Of a DNA stretch of 64,000 nt, positions 32,633 through 49,100 are shown piece by piece (positions within the stretch are counted from its first letter, which is position 1; each line of letters begins with the position of its first letter). The stretch is from Primulina eburnea. Taxonomy: Eukaryota > Streptophyta > Magnoliopsida > Lamiales > Gesneriaceae. Below the pieces are notes generated by a model that did not search any database, was not told the DNA's origin, and saw only the letters and a program-made list of their open reading frames with translations. Where the stretch lies: the NCBI RefSeq assembly GCF_022965805.1, contig NW_027331347.1, positions 1-64,000 of the forward strand. Direction: 5' to 3'. The position numbers and the translations under genes are program-made.

Positions 32633-33533
32633 ATTTGAAACAAATATCTACCAAATTATATATTCTTCTACCCAACAATATGGTATTAAATTTTTGAAGT
32701 ACTTTCTTTTAGAAAAAAAAAAACACTTTTTGAAATACTTTCGGATATTAAAATTCATCACTCGTACTCGAAGATATTGTGGCCATTAGCCAAAATATTG
32801 AGCAAATCAACTTTCATCTGTAAACTCCTAGATCTTCACAGGTCAGAACCCATCAAAGTTTCAATTAATTAAGGAGCTTCGATTACCAACTTTTTGAATG
32901 GTTTCATACGGTAATGGAAGTTTTTAAATGAGTCTTTTTTCCTTTTCTTTGTTTTTCATACTTTTTTTTACCCTTTATAATAATTTGTCTAAACTGGCCC
33001 CTCTTGTTTAATAAATAGTAATAGATTAAAACATTGCTTAAAAAAAAAAAAAGTAATAGATTAAAACAATTCATGCATGTATCAATTTTTTATTATTGGA
33101 AAATAAAGAATTCTTTCATACCATATACAACCCTCGTGCATCTCTTCCAATCCTTTTAAAAAGGTCAACTCCGAAAGGGTGATTCCCCGTATGAGGTCAG
33201 AGGTCCCTTGACCCATACAAGTTTTAAATTGAGAGATATGCACGAGTAGACAGAGACCTGAGGAAGAGGACAACAAGCCCAACCCCCAGAGCATACCCCA
33301 CAATATTTCAGTGGGGAATATGCTCGACACGAAAATCGAGCTTACGATGCTGAGGAGTTTCTACCCAGATCTCTCCCAATCCTTGGATCATATTTATGTG
33401 GGCATGTATACAAATATATATTTTTTTAAACAAAACAAACATCAATATTGATGTAGAGGGTTACATAGGGCAGGACCTTTTATGAGGCCAAGGAGGCCAC
33501 CACATCAGAGTCCGGTCCTTGAGGGGGTCTAAC
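32633..33533. other. Noncoding stretch
   Basis: AT-rich with a less AT-rich block at about 33120-33380. An 82-codon open frame on the minus strand (33082-33330) shows no recognisable protein family and I do not call it. Confidence 0.4.
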
Positions 33534-33534
33534 A

Positions 33535-36334
<2,800 letters not shown>

Positions 36335-36339
36335 TAGAG
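36335..36339 (+). repeat. Target-site duplication of the copia element, left
   Basis: TAGAG, identical to 43159-43163. Confidence 0.95.
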
Positions 36340-36733
36340 TGTAAGAAAAAAATGACCCATATCAATTAGAAGAAGGAAAGACGTGTAGGAAATGGCGACG
36401 GCCATTACCTACAACTTTTGACAAACGTGCTCACTTTAGAAAACTGAGATGCGTACACGTTTCTTCTTCTGAATCTCGTCTCCCGATACACTCATCGATG
36501 GTATGAGAAAACGCCTATAAATAGAGCGATTGAGGTCCCTAAGCATACACACCTCATAAAGAAATATACACCATCTATTGAGAGGGTGGAGTGCTTAGAA
36601 GGCTTCAACCGAGAAGAAAAGCAGAGAAATCAAAATTTTCAATGGCCGGAGGAAATACTCGATTTAAGCTTCCGCGTATTATATCATGTTCATGTGTACG
36701 TAAAAAACATGATTTTGAGAAAAATCTCTAACA
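36340..36733 (+). repeat. Copia 5' LTR
   Basis: TGTAAGAAAA...AATCTCTAACA. The TATA box CCTATAAATAG lies at 36514-36524. It differs from the 3' LTR at four substitutions (GGTATG/GATATG, ACACAC/ACGCAC, GAAGGC/GAAAGC, GGAAAT/GGTAAT) and no indels. Confidence 0.96.
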
Positions 36734-36735
36734 TT

Positions 36736-36747
36736 TGGTATCAGAGC
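36736..36747 (+). other. Copia primer binding site (tRNA-iMet)
   Basis: TGGTATCAGAGC two bases after the LTR, complementary to the 3' end of initiator methionine tRNA, the usual copia primer. Confidence 0.95.
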
Positions 36748-38475
36748 AACGATACTTCTGCCTTGAAATTTTTTTTTTTTATGTAAGAAGCTTGAAGTTT
36801 GGATATGAATTTTAAAGTTTACGTACCTGAAAATTTCTTCATATTATACTTCGGAGCTCTCGGATGAAAGGCTTCTGAAAAAAATTCTGAAATGAAGTCT
36901 CGGTTGCTAAAGTTGCATGATAATATTGTTCAATCATGCAATACAATGAATAACAAAGACCCACAAATTGAATTGCACTTGCAGGCTGTCGGATATCATT
37001 CAAAATTTTTTATTTATTTATTATTTTTTTTAAAAAAAATAATAATTAATGGAGTGGGACCCACGTCAATTTGTGCAATGTCGTTGATGGAGTTTTGTGT
37101 TTCATTATTATTTTATTGGTGGTGAAAAATCGATTTTGGAATTACACTTTCGATTTTTAGAGATAAAATTTGCATGTTGGATAATGTGTCACATATTATG
37201 GATATTTAAATATATGTGTAAATATATATTTATTTATTTTATTATTTTTTAATAATAATAATAATAAATAAATAATTAATGTGTTATTAAGTTATATGTA
37301 TAATTCGGTATACATATAGCATTTGGTTAAATAATATGTACACATTAAAAATATTTTCAAATTCAGTGCAATTTTCAATACATGTTTAGAAATTATTTTT
37401 GCATGTTAGATAATGTCAAATATTAAGGATAAGTGTTTGATTTGAACATGCAAATTTAATATTATTTTTAGATTTATTTTTTAAGTTTTTTAAATGCAAA
37501 TTGTATTAAAAAAATATTTTGGAAAAACAATATTCACATTGTGTTCATATCAAATTATATTAACTTGTTTATAATTTGAAATGAACATATCAAATAAGAT
37601 GTGAATATAATAAAATATTTCAGATATTCACAAATGAACAAATAATCCTCACTTTATCACTACTCTGATAAAAGAGAAAAACTGATGAGGAGCCCACATT
37701 TTATGTAAACGTGATCCTCACTTTATCACTACTCTGATTGAAGAGAAAAACTGATGGAGAATGTAATTGTTCATATTAAGTAAAAATGTGAATATAAAAT
37801 TATTTAATATGAAAAATTTTGTCTTATAAAGATTCACATAAATGTGGATAATTAAGTTGAATAATAATTATAAGGTGTCGTAAGAAAACATGATTCGAGG
37901 GAGTTCTTTATAGATCGGTTTAAACTGCCTTGACTAGCCACTGGTCTCCCTGATGAACATTGCTCTGCCTAGGAGTTGGGTATTTAAATGGCCTTAGCAC
38001 TACCTATCTTTCCTGGGAGCACTCTTGGAAAGTGTTGATTGCGAAAAAAATTATTATATAAAGCATTAAGTAAAGCCAAAATTTTGTCCAGTGAACCGTA
38101 TAATTTTAGATAATTGAGGAATAGCCACATCATCCTTAATTATGAAAAATTATGCATTAAGTGGATTTGGTTCACATAATGGACATCAATTGTAATTAAT
38201 TATATAAACATAATAAAATTTACCCCACAGGGATTTTTATTATATTTATATAACTAATTAGGTTAAAATATCAAATTATATTTTTCTTAATTTACCCACA
38301 GGAGTTAAGGAAAATACATTTTGATAGTTTTATCATAAAGTTATAGAAAAATCTTATTGAATTAAAATTTTAGCCCACAGGCAAATTTTATGTCACTAGA
38401 TTTTTAAAACATGAATTACATTGGTAAAACATGATATTGTCTCAAAATTTTAAGCATATGATATTTTGTGCAGTT
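36748..38475 (+). other. Copia untranslated leader
   Basis: AT-rich and noncoding. It contains a tandem duplication (about 37655-37757) with shared text ATCCTCACTTTATCACTACT and AGAGAAAAACTGATG. A more balanced block lies at about 37900-38040. Confidence 0.7.
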
Positions 38476-41400
38476 ATGCAACCTGCGATTTTTTCTGATA
38501 TGAAATGTGACATTCCCGATATAAAGGGCGATAATTATAAAATTTGGAAAGAAAGAATTCATCTTCAATTAGGGTGGATGGATATTGATTATGCTATACG
38601 GAAAGACGAACCACCTGCTATTATTGAAAACAGTATTCCGGATGATGTTGATCTTTATGAAAAATGAGAGCGATCTAATCGACTCTGTGTAATGTTCATA
38701 AAGACCAAAATCTCTGCTGGTATGCGTGGTTTTGTCGATCAGCATAATAATGTCAGAGAGTTACTGAAGGCTATTGATGAACAGTTTCAGTCTTCAGATA
38801 AGGCACTTGCAAGCACCCTAATTATGGAATTCTCTTCATTAAGGCTCACCAGTGTGAGAGGTGTGCGAGAGCACATCATGAAAATGCGGGACATAGCGGC
38901 TCGGCTAAAGACACTTGAAGTGGAAATGTCTGAAACTTTTCTTGTGCACTACATTTTATGCACTCTTCCACAACAATATGGACCTTTCAAAATTTCCTAT
39001 AACACACATAAGGATAAATGATCAATTAATGAATTAATGACCATGTGTGTTCAAGAGGAAGGAAGGTTGTTAATGGAAACGAGTGAAAATGTTTTTATGA
39101 CTACACAAGAAAAGTATAAGAAACAAGCCAAAGTCAAGGGAAAAGGGAAAGGAATAATTCCACCCCAACCTGACATCAAGAAAGAATCCAAGTGTTTCTT
39201 CTGTAAAAAGACGGGACACATTAAGAAGGATTGCAATAAATTTAAGAACTGTCTTGAAAAGAAAGGTATTCCTACTTCATTTGTCTGTTATGAATCTAAT
39301 ATGGTTGATATGATTTATAACACATGGTGGATTGATTCTGGTTCTACAATCCATGTTACAAATACCTTGCAGGGTATGCAAAACCTAAGGAAACCAATAG
39401 AAAATGAGCGGAGCATCTATTCAGGAAACAAGATGTCTTCGCATGTGGAGGCTATTGGGACTTGCTGCCTAGCGTTGAATAGTGGTTATATTTTAAAATT
39501 GGAAAAGACCTTTTATGTTCCTAGTTTTTCTAGGAATTTAATTTCAGTATCAAAACTTGTACCTTTTGGTTATTCCTTTCAGTCTTTGGATAAATCAATA
39601 AATTTGTTTTATAAATCAAATCTTATTGGAAATGGTACAATGGTTGATGGTCTTTTCTCTATTTCTTTACAATAATAATAACACCACTATGCATGTTCAA
39701 GGAGGTATTAAAAGATGTGTTATAAATGAAGATTCTTCTATATTGTGGCACAGGAGATTGGGACACATCTCCATAGAGAGAATTAAAAGATTAGTAAATT
39801 ATGGAGTACTCAGTACTTTAGATTTTACTTATTTTGAGACTTGTGTGGACTGCATTAAGGGAAAGCAGACCAATAAGTCTAAAAAAGGTGCCAAGAGGAG
39901 TACAGAAATATTAGAAATCATACATTCAGATATTTGTTGTCCAGATATGGACATTCAAAGTCCGAAATAATTCATCTCTTTCATTGATGATTATTCACGA
40001 TACATGTATATCTATATGCTTCATTATAAAAACGAAGCACTAGAAGCCTTTGAGGTTTTTAAGGCTGAAGTGGAGAAGCAATGTGGAAAACATATTAAGA
40101 TCGTGAGAACTGATAGAGGTGGAGAATATTACGGTAGATACACTGACAATGGACAAGCACCTGGTCCGTTTGCTAAGTTTCTCCAGGAACATGGGATTGT
40201 TGCCCAATATACTATGCCTGGTTCTCCGGACCAAAATGGCGTAGCTGAGAAGAGAAACCGAACATTATTGGACATGGTGAGGAGCATGTTTAGTAGCTCT
40301 AAACTTCCTAAATCCTTGTGGACTGAAGCTCTTAAGATAGCTGTGTATATATTAAACCGAGTTCCAACTAGGCTGTCCCAAAGACGTCATTTGAGTTATT
40401 AAAAGGTTGGAAACCGAGTTTGCAACATATACGCGTTTGGGGTTGTCCTTCTGAAATAAGAGTTTACAACCCACATGAAAAGAAACTGGACCCAAGAACT
40501 ATAAGTGGATATTTCATTGGGTATGCCGAAAAATCCAAACGGTACAGATTCTATTGTCCATCTCACAACATTAGAATTGTGGAATCAAGAAATGCAAAAT
40601 TTCTTGAAAATGATTTGATTAGTGGGAGTGATCATTCAAATGACATAATTCTTGAGAATGATCACATTAATGAACAACCCTCTTATTCAAATGACAGATT
40701 GGTTGTTATTCACACCCCTCAAGATCAAATGGGTGTTAGACAACCAGTTACTGAAGTTCCACAAATTGCTGATGAAAATCCAGTGGATCAAGTTGTTAAT
40801 GAAGAACAACAAGAAATTGTTGATCAACCAAACAACCTAAGGAGATCTACTAGAATAAGAAGATCAGCAATATCTAGTGATTATGTTGTGTATTTACAAG
40901 AATCGGACTTTAACATCGGAGCCGAAAATGATCCTGAAACGTTTTCACAAGCCATGAGTTGTAATGAGTCAAAACTATGGTTTAATGCTATGAAAGAAGA
41001 GATGAATTCTATGGCAGTTAATGGAGTCTGGGATCTTGTTCAGTTGCCTGATGGTGTAAGAGCCATTGGATGTAAATGGGTCTTCAAAACAAAAAAAGAC
41101 TCATTATGCAACATTGAAAGGTATAAAGCAAGACTCGTTGCTAAAGGATTCACTCAGCAGGAAGGAATCGACTACAAGGAGACTTTTTCTCATGTATCTA
41201 AGAAAGATTCTCTTCGTATCATTCTAGCATTAGTTGCACATTTTGACTTAGATTTACAATAAATGGATGTGAAAACAGCTTTTCTCAATGGAGAACTAGA
41301 GGAAGAGGTTTATATGAAACAACCTGAAGGATTCTTCTCTAGTAATGGTGAGCAATTGGTTTATAAGTTTAAGAAATCTATATATGGATTGAAATAAGCC

Positions 41401-42501
41401 TCCCGTCAATGGTATTTAAAATTTCATGAAGTTATCTCTTCATTCGGATTCGTTGAGAACCCCATGGATCAATGTATATACCAGAAGGTCAGTGGGAGCA
41501 AGATTTGTTTCCTTATTCTATATGTGGATGATATATTACTTGCAACCAATGATAAGGGTCTGTTATATGAGGTGAAAAAATTCCTCTCTAAAAACTTCGA
41601 TATGAAGGATATGGGCGATGCATCTTATGTCATTCGCATTAAGATACATAGAGACAGAATTCGAGGTATTATAGGTCTGTCTCAAGAAACCTATATAAAC
41701 AAAGTTTTAGAGAGATATCGGATGAAAGATTGTTCACCAAGTATAGCTCCCGTTGTGAAAGGCAATAAATTCAATTTAAGCCAATGCCCAAAGAATGATC
41801 TAGAGTGGGAACAAATGAAAAACATTCCTTATGCGTCTGCTGTCGGAAGCTTGATGTATGCTCAGGTTTGCACTAGACCTGACATTGCATTTATTGTTGG
41901 GATGTTGGGAAGATATCAGAGTAATCCAGGTTTAGACCATTGGAAAGCTGCAAAGAAAGTCATGACGTACCTTCAAGGGACCAAAGATTATATGCTTATG
42001 GTCAGACGAACTGAGAATTTGGAAGTAATTGGCTACTCTGATTCAGACTACGCTGGCTGCATTGATTCAAGAAAATCCACTTCAGGATATATTTTCATGC
42101 TAGCTGGTGGAGCTGTATCTTGGAGAAGTGCAAAGCAGACATTGACTGCTACTTCCACTATGGAAGCTGAGTTCGTAGCTTGTTTTGAGGTAACCTCACA
42201 TGGTGTATGGTTGAAGAGTTTCATTTCAGGGCTTAGAATTATGGATTCTATATCTAGGCCATTAAGAATATATTGTGACAATTCAGCTGCTGTTTTTATG
42301 GCTAAAAATAACAAAAGTGGTAGTCGAAGCAAGCACATCAACATTAAGTATTTAGCCATAAGAGAACGTGTTAAAGATAAGAAGTTACTTATCGAGCACA
42401 TTAGCACTGAATTGATGATTGCAGATCCTTTAACTAAGGGCATGCCACCATTGAAATTTAAGGATCATACAGAAAGAATGGGACTTGGTTCCTTTATGTA
42501 A
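38476..42501 (+). pseudogene. Copia gag-pol, decayed
   Basis: Gag starts at 38476 (MQPAIFSDMK; GDNYKIWKERI). Stops: TGA 38665-38667 and TGA 39019-39021 (both at likely Trp codons), TAA 39968-39970, TAA 41260-41262 and TAA 41395-41397 (the last two at likely Gln codons). Single-base frameshifts lie at about 39673 and 40371. Key sites remain: zinc knuckle CFFCKKTGHIKKDC (39193-39234), protease DSGST (39334), integrase HRRLGHISI, TDRGGEY and SPDQNGVAEKRNRT, RT CKWVFKTK and YVDD (41521-41532), RNase H SDSDYAG and the KHINIKY end. The final frame (41464-42501) is open through DPLTKGMPP. Four of five stops fit C-to-T or G-to-A changes. It cannot make its own proteins. Confidence 0.93.
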
Positions 42502-42748
42502 TATTTGTTGTAAGAACAAATTAATGAAACTATGATGTGATATATTCTCATATATGTTGTGCACACATTCAGTTATTCGAGAAATATCAATAAAGTTGGA
42601 CCTCGAATAAACATTGATTTATTCATTAAGTTATACAGATTTGAGAGACATAATGCATTGTAATACATGGAAGATAATATTCGTTTTTAAGATGACCTAT
42701 CGCCATGATTCATGTATTTTGTTTTTTCTTATGGTACATGAGATATAT

Positions 42749-42764
42749 GGGTCAAGTGGGAGAA
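42749..42764 (+). other. Copia polypurine tract
   Basis: GGGTCAAGTGGGAGAA directly before the 3' LTR. The ATGGGTCAAGTGGGAGAATGT wording is typical for the group. Confidence 0.85.
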
Positions 42765-43158
42765 TGTAAGAAAAAAATGACCCATATCAATTAGAAGAAG
42801 GAAAGACGTGTAGGAAATGGCGACGGCCATTACCTACAACTTTTGACAAACGTGCTCACTTTAGAAAACTGAGATGCGTACACGTTTCTTCTTCTGAATC
42901 TCGTCTCCCGATACACTCATCGATGATATGAGAAAACGCCTATAAATAGAGCGATTGAGGTCCCTAAGCATACGCACCTCATAAAGAAATATACACCATC
43001 TATTGAGAGGGTGGAGTGCTTAGAAAGCTTCAACCGAGAAGAAAAGCAGAGAAATCAAAATTTTCAATGGCCGGAGGTAATACTCGATTTAAGCTTCCGC
43101 GTATTATATCATGTTCATGTGTACGTAAAAAACATGATTTTGAGAAAAATCTCTAACA
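42765..43158 (+). repeat. Copia 3' LTR
   Basis: 394 bp, TGTAAGAAAA...CTCTAACA. TATA box at 42941-42948. Followed by TSD TAGAG (43159-43163). Confidence 0.96.
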
Positions 43159-43163
43159 TAGAG

Positions 43164-44926
43164 AAGTACCGGATACCAAATATATCTCGATTTCCACTTC
43201 ACGGTCGGGGAATTGAAAATCAAAATATTAAAAAAAAATTCTCATCAGCATCAAACGCGTAAAGAGATAAAAACTATACAACGAAGAGATAGACCACATG
43301 GTACACTGACTTACAAATTGGGTAGTCAAACTGTAACAATAATAATAATGCACACAAAATATATGCATGTATTTCATTGATGATGTCTGAAATATTTTAT
43401 CAGGGTCCACCTTCATACGTACGTACATATCAATACTTGGACATTCAGAACATTTCGAAGAAAAATTGTCACATTCGTTCACTTTCCCAAGTGCGTGCTC
43501 GTGTGGACCATTTCTAATGACTTTAACTAACTTGTCTTATTGTGACATTATTGAACAGTAATCTCGATAATCCCAACAATGTCGCTGTCGCCCAATCGAA
43601 GCGTCGATGGATTCATAAATTTCAATTAACCTTCTTCAAATTCATGCTTAAAATCCGGGGGCCCACAACGTTATATTGTGTAACCTAAATATTTTTTTTA
43701 AAAATAAATAAATAAATTTCGATTATCGAGTATGTATTCAAATAAGCAACTCTCGAGTCTACGTTACATCAGTAGTGTGGACAGTTACATTGTATATTTG
43801 TAATCTAGATCAAGATTGTATTTGGTACTTTAAAAAAAAAAATAGATTTGTAACTGAGAGTTAGATGCGTTGTTGCTCGATTTGTAAAAAATAACAAAAA
43901 ATTATCTTAAATATAAAAAATGGTTCATATTGTAAAGACAACGACCGCAAAATATTGAGGAATTGTTGTCTTTTACTGTAAAATACAATTAATTTAAACT
44001 GTTGTGGAACCATTTTATAAATGTCATGTTCCTAAAAAATAAGATAAATTTTTTTAACTACAGTAGAACCGTTTTGTTTTGTGTTAAAAGATAACATTTT
44101 AAAATTGCTTCTATTGAGCGTATTTTTAACAACACTGTCTTCCACAACAATTTTTTTTCCTATTTGTTATCTATAAACTTTTTTCTTTGTAGTGAAACGC
44201 TGGTTAGACAGTGGCTAAGGTGGGAATTTTTTTTTTTTTACAAAAATGACCTTGGTTAAACTAAGTTTTTGAAAACTAACTCTCTCCAAGTATATTTATG
44301 TATTTCAAATACACTTGAGAAGGTTTGTTTTTTTTAAAAAAAAAAATCACGAAGGTTATTTTGCTAACTATCCCATCGTAGCCAAAATATGGGGATTCCT
44401 TGAATTTCAAGATAAATTAATTTAGTTGAAAACAACTTAACATAAGAAAAATCAAACAAATCAATTTTTTTTTTTACAATTTTTTTCTTTCGTTATAAAA
44501 ATTCAATAATTGTGATACCAAAATGTGTTTTAACTACTACCCAATCAGCATTTTTTTAGCGAAAATCGAATATTTCGATGATAGATGAGCCAAAATATCC
44601 GAAATTCAAAAGTTATTCTACCAAAACCAAAAATTGAAAAGTCATTTAACCAAAACAAAAATGGACAAATTATTGGAAAAAAACATTTTCCTTTTTTGAA
44701 ATATTGTCATAAGCTTGAAATTATATTGAAATAAATTATTACAACGTATTTTTTAAATAGTTATAACATTATGAATTTGAAAATACAATATTTTAGCAAA
44801 TATATAATGTGGTACTGCTAATTATTATTTATTTACTACAATAAAGTGGAGTTGTCATGCTCAAAAAAGAAAAAGAAAAGAGTAGGTGAAGACCGAAGAC
44901 TTATATGTTTCGCTTTATAATTCATT
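43164..44926. other. AT-rich intergenic stretch
   Basis: No gene recognised. Homopolymer runs (poly-T/A) at about 44229-44241, 44328-44346 and 44465-44475. Confidence 0.5.
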
Positions 44927-44928
44927 TA

Positions 44929-45632
44929 GGCATAGTTTGGTACATGAGATAAAAGAGTGATTGATAAATAATCCTCCTTATCCCATGTTTGATACATTTT
45001 TAGAAAGCTCATGATAATATCACGTGCCCTTGATAAATAATTTTTTAGAAGGATAAAATATCCCTTCTATTAGGTGTGATAATTTTAATTTAATGATAAA
45101 AAACACTGCAAATGACTTAATTACCCTCAATTTATAAATGATTTTTATAAATCTACGCTAGTAGGTAGAAATTAAAATCAAATAAATATTTTTATTTATT
45201 TTTATATATTATATAATATGATAATTATATAAATGAATTCGAGATAATTATATAAATAATTTTTATAAATCTCAATAAAATTATTAGTATCACTTGATTA
45301 ACATTAAAAATTGATATTTGACTTCACTCACAAAATCAAGGCCTCAATTATCATATTATATAATATATAAAATTAGGTAAAAATAAATAAATCATGCAAA
45401 CGTTATCGGCGCATGAACAGATAAAAAATATGAACTCAAGCAACGACTTTGAAATTATAAAATTTATTATGATAAAGTTAATTTTGTCATTATAATCTAA
45501 TATATAAATTTAATCAATCTTATTAAAATCATATCAAACATTAAATATAATATCCTACATCTTATTTATCATTAACTTATCCTTATATTATATATCACAT
45601 GTTTATCCTATCATATGTACAAAACTATATCT
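44929..45632. mobile_element. MITE, copy 2 (inverted relative to copy 1)
   Basis: It opens GGCATAGTTTGGTACATG after TA and ends GTACAAAACTATATCT before TA, so the right end is decayed. Read in reverse it follows copy 1 (20523-21223) through its length, for example the block with ATGCGCCGATA / TATCGGCGCAT. About 704 bp. It ends about 500 bp before the NLR start codon. Confidence 0.82.
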
Positions 45633-45634
45633 TA

Positions 45635-46132
45635 ATATATAATATGAACATCACAAGACTTCTAAGATTAAAAAAATGAATAATTGCTGAAAAGATGCAA
45701 TAAACTTTAATCATCAAAGAAAACAAATTCATTTATTTAAAATACACTTGACGATGATACCTTTTCATCGTGAATTTGAAAACGAAAACAAAAATACGTT
45801 TTCGTACATTTCTTTGTTAAAAAAATATAATTTTTGAATCTATTTCATATTTTTTGTATAAAATATGTAAAACAAATATAGAACAATTCGTCATAATTTT
45901 TCAATTTCTCAATAATATTTATAATTTTTTTGGGATTTTGATCGTGCCCTTGATTCATATGAAAATTCATATCCCACGTTCATGTGGAGCCGTGATAACA
46001 AAAAAATAAAAAATAAAGAATTAAATAAAAAACTATTTAACGATTCGTCTTAAGATCTCAATCTATACTGTTTTCAATTCACTTTTTTGCAAGAAACTTG
46101 ATTCCATTTGAAAATCTTTGAACTTTTGAAAT
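45635..46132 (+). promoter_or_regulatory. NLR promoter/leader region
   Basis: About 500 bp of AT-rich DNA between the MITE and the NLR ATG. No single convincing TATA box: several A/T runs are possible. The ATG context is GAAATATGGCAG. Confidence 0.3.
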
Positions 46133-49100
46133 ATGGCAGAAGCACTTGTTTCGGCGCTTATGCAAACATTAATTGGAAATTTGAACAAAGCATTGCTGCG
46201 AGGTGTTGGGCTCTTTTGGGGCTTAGAGGATGATCTCAGGAGACTTCAAAGTGTATTTAACACAATCCAACTTGTGCTCCAAGATGCTGAAGTCAAGCAG
46301 AGAAACAATTTGGTGCTGCAGAATTGGTTGCTAAAGCTCAAGGATATTGCCTATGATGCTGAGGACGTACTGGACCTGATCGCTACCAAAGACCTCAGAC
46401 GGAGATTTAATTCCGAAAGAGGTAAGCACGGACATCTAACTTCGTTTTTCTCGAAAAGAAACCCGTTGTTATTTCGTGTTGAAATAGCAAGAAACATGAA
46501 AGATTTATGGGGAAGATTAAATGATTTAGAGGATGAGAGACATAAGTTCGACTTGAGGGAGGGTGTTATGAATAATCAAGTTGGAGTTGTAGAGAGCCGA
46601 CAGACTAGTTCATTGGTGAACGAGTCGGAGATTTTCGGAAGAGATGAGGAGAGGGAAATGTTAGTCCAGAAACTGCTCACTGATCAAGATGATCTTTCTG
46701 TCTGTGCTGTGTGGGGAATGGGAGGGATCGGGAAAACCACACTTACCCAACTTGTCTATAATGATGAAAGGGTGGAGAAGCATTTTGAATTGCGAATCTG
46801 GGTTTGTGTCTCGGTCGATTTCAGCTTGCAGAGGCTGATTAAAGCAATTTTAGAATCTGTACAAGGAGGTGGATGTAGTGTCACTGAGTTGGATCCATTG
46901 ATGTGTCTTCTTCAAGAAAATTTGAGGGGGAAGAAGTTTTTACTAGTCCTGGACGATGTTTGGAATGAAAACCAAGGTCTGTGGGATTCTCTTAAAGAAG
47001 CGTTAAGATGTGGGTCAAAAGGCAGTGGGGTTATGGTAACAACTCGAAATGAAAAAATTGCTCGAACGATGGCTACAGATGAAACCATGTCACACCGAAT
47101 TGGATATTTATCAGATGCCGATTCTTGGTCTTTATTCAAGAGAAGAGCATTTTCACGTGGAACAGAAGATGAAAACCTAGTCGGAATCGGCGGGGAGATA
47201 GTGAAGAAATGTGGGGGTGTGCCTTTGGCGATAAAGGCTCTAGGGAGCTTCATGCGATTTAAAAGCCACGAAAGCGAATGGTTGGCAGTTAAAGAAAGTG
47301 AAACATGGAATCAACCGGATCATGGAAACGACATTCTTCCTGTATTGATGTTGAGTTATGACAATCTATCTCCACAAATGAGGCAGTGTTTCTCTTATTG
47401 TTGCGTATTTCCCAAGGATTATTGGATGGATAGGGACGAGCTAATACAGCTATGGATGGCAAACGGCTTCCTTCACGAAGAAGGCCAAAAGGACTTGTAT
47501 CTCATTGGCCACTTCATCTTCAAAGAATTGGTTTGGAGATCCTTTTTGCAAGATGTCGAGAAACACCAGATAGGGAAAATGAGATGTAAAATGCATGATC
47601 TAATGCATGATTTGGCAGAGTCGGTCATGAGACAAGAAACTTATAGCTTGGTTGATGGCAATGTGCAGAAAATTCCGCCCAGAGTTCGTCACTTGTCAGG
47701 TGACTTCGAATCACTTGAGATGATTGAAATGAAAAAGGATAAGCCCCAACCACTGAACGTGGATACTTTGCACTCGCTTATTCAGCTGGCTTATTATTCG
47801 ATTTCTTTTAAATTTTTTTTCTCCTTTCTCTCAAACCAACAACATTTAAGAGTGTTGGACATGAGATTTTGCACGGCAAAGGAATTACGAAAGTTTGTTC
47901 ACAAATGGGAACACCTTAGGTTCCTTTCAATGTCGTGCAGTGAGCTCACGACGCTACCCGAATCCATTACTCGTCTCCACAACCTGCAGACCTTGAAACT
48001 TACAAAAACATATTGGCTTCGCATGTTGCCTGAAGGTTTGAAATACATGAAAAATCTTTGGTTCGTGGAAATTGAACACCATGATTCACTTATCTGCACA
48101 CCACCAGGAATCGGAGAGTTAACTTCCCTGCAAAGACTAAGCATTTTCATTGTGGGTGAAGACTCAGCACACCAAATCAGCCAGCTGAAGGAATTAAATC
48201 TTGGAGGGAAGTTGAGCATAAGAGGACTTGAAAATGTGAGAAACCTAGAAGACGTGAAATCTGCCAACATGATTACGAAGCGGAACCTGGTATCTTTGAA
48301 TTTAACTTGGACAAGTAGCGCAAACAAGATCTCCAAGGAACATTTTGAAGTAACTTTGGAGTATATCCAACCCCATCATAATCTAGAGCAGATCTGCGTT
48401 TCGTCATATCAAGGTTCGAGATTCCCAAATTGGATGTCTTCTCCAGCTTTTATTAATCTAAGTGAAATCACTTTGGAAATCTGTGAAAAATGCGAACACC
48501 TTCCAGCCCTCGGGAAACTGCCCGCTCTGAAGGTTCTTAAACTTGTTACTTTGGATTCTGTAAGAAGATTGGGTGGTGAATGGTGTGGCGATGGAAGAAG
48601 TTCATTTGTTGCACTGACAAAGCTCAGTTTATCGGAAATGCCTAACTTGGAGGAATGGATTATACCAAATTCACATGAAAGTTTTCTTCGCTTAAAATAC
48701 CTAGTCATAGACAGATGCCCCAAATTGATCCGGTTGCCTTTTCTACAAGTTCTTGAATATCCAACGGAAGGACTCAAGTGTTTCACTTCTCTAGAGGAAT
48801 TACGATTCTATGAGTGTGATAGTCTTAGATTATTTCCGGCAGCTATTTTGGGAAACATGCCTTCCCTGAGATCATTATCATTCATATGTTGCGAGAAAGT
48901 GGATCCATTATCTGGTCCGCTACGAAGAGTCGTCGCTAGCCTTCAAGAATTGGTGATAAGCGAATGTCCAGAGCTCAAATTTTTGCCAGAGAGCATTCAA
49001 CAATTGAGTGCCCTTAGAACGTTGAGGATAGTGTCTTGTTTAGGCTTATGTTCCTTACCTGACTGGATCGGGAATCTTCGGTCATTGTCAACATTTGATC

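Larger units (their letters stand above)
36340..43158 (+). mobile_element. Full-length Ty1/copia LTR retrotransposon (6819 bp)
   Basis: Two 394-bp LTRs, PBS, gag-pol and polypurine tract lie in the right order, with a perfect TSD TAGAG. Order of domains: gag with zinc knuckle, protease, integrase, reverse transcriptase, RNase H, which is the copia order. The LTRs differ at only 4 of 394 positions, so the insertion is recent. Yet gag-pol carries five stops and two frameshifts. The leader between PBS and gag is long (about 1.7 kb). Confidence 0.97.

Noticed and set aside
33082..33330. Minus-strand ORF of 82 codons (GLGLLSSSSGLC)
   Set aside because: No known family, no start context or neighbours to support it; probably part of an old repeat.
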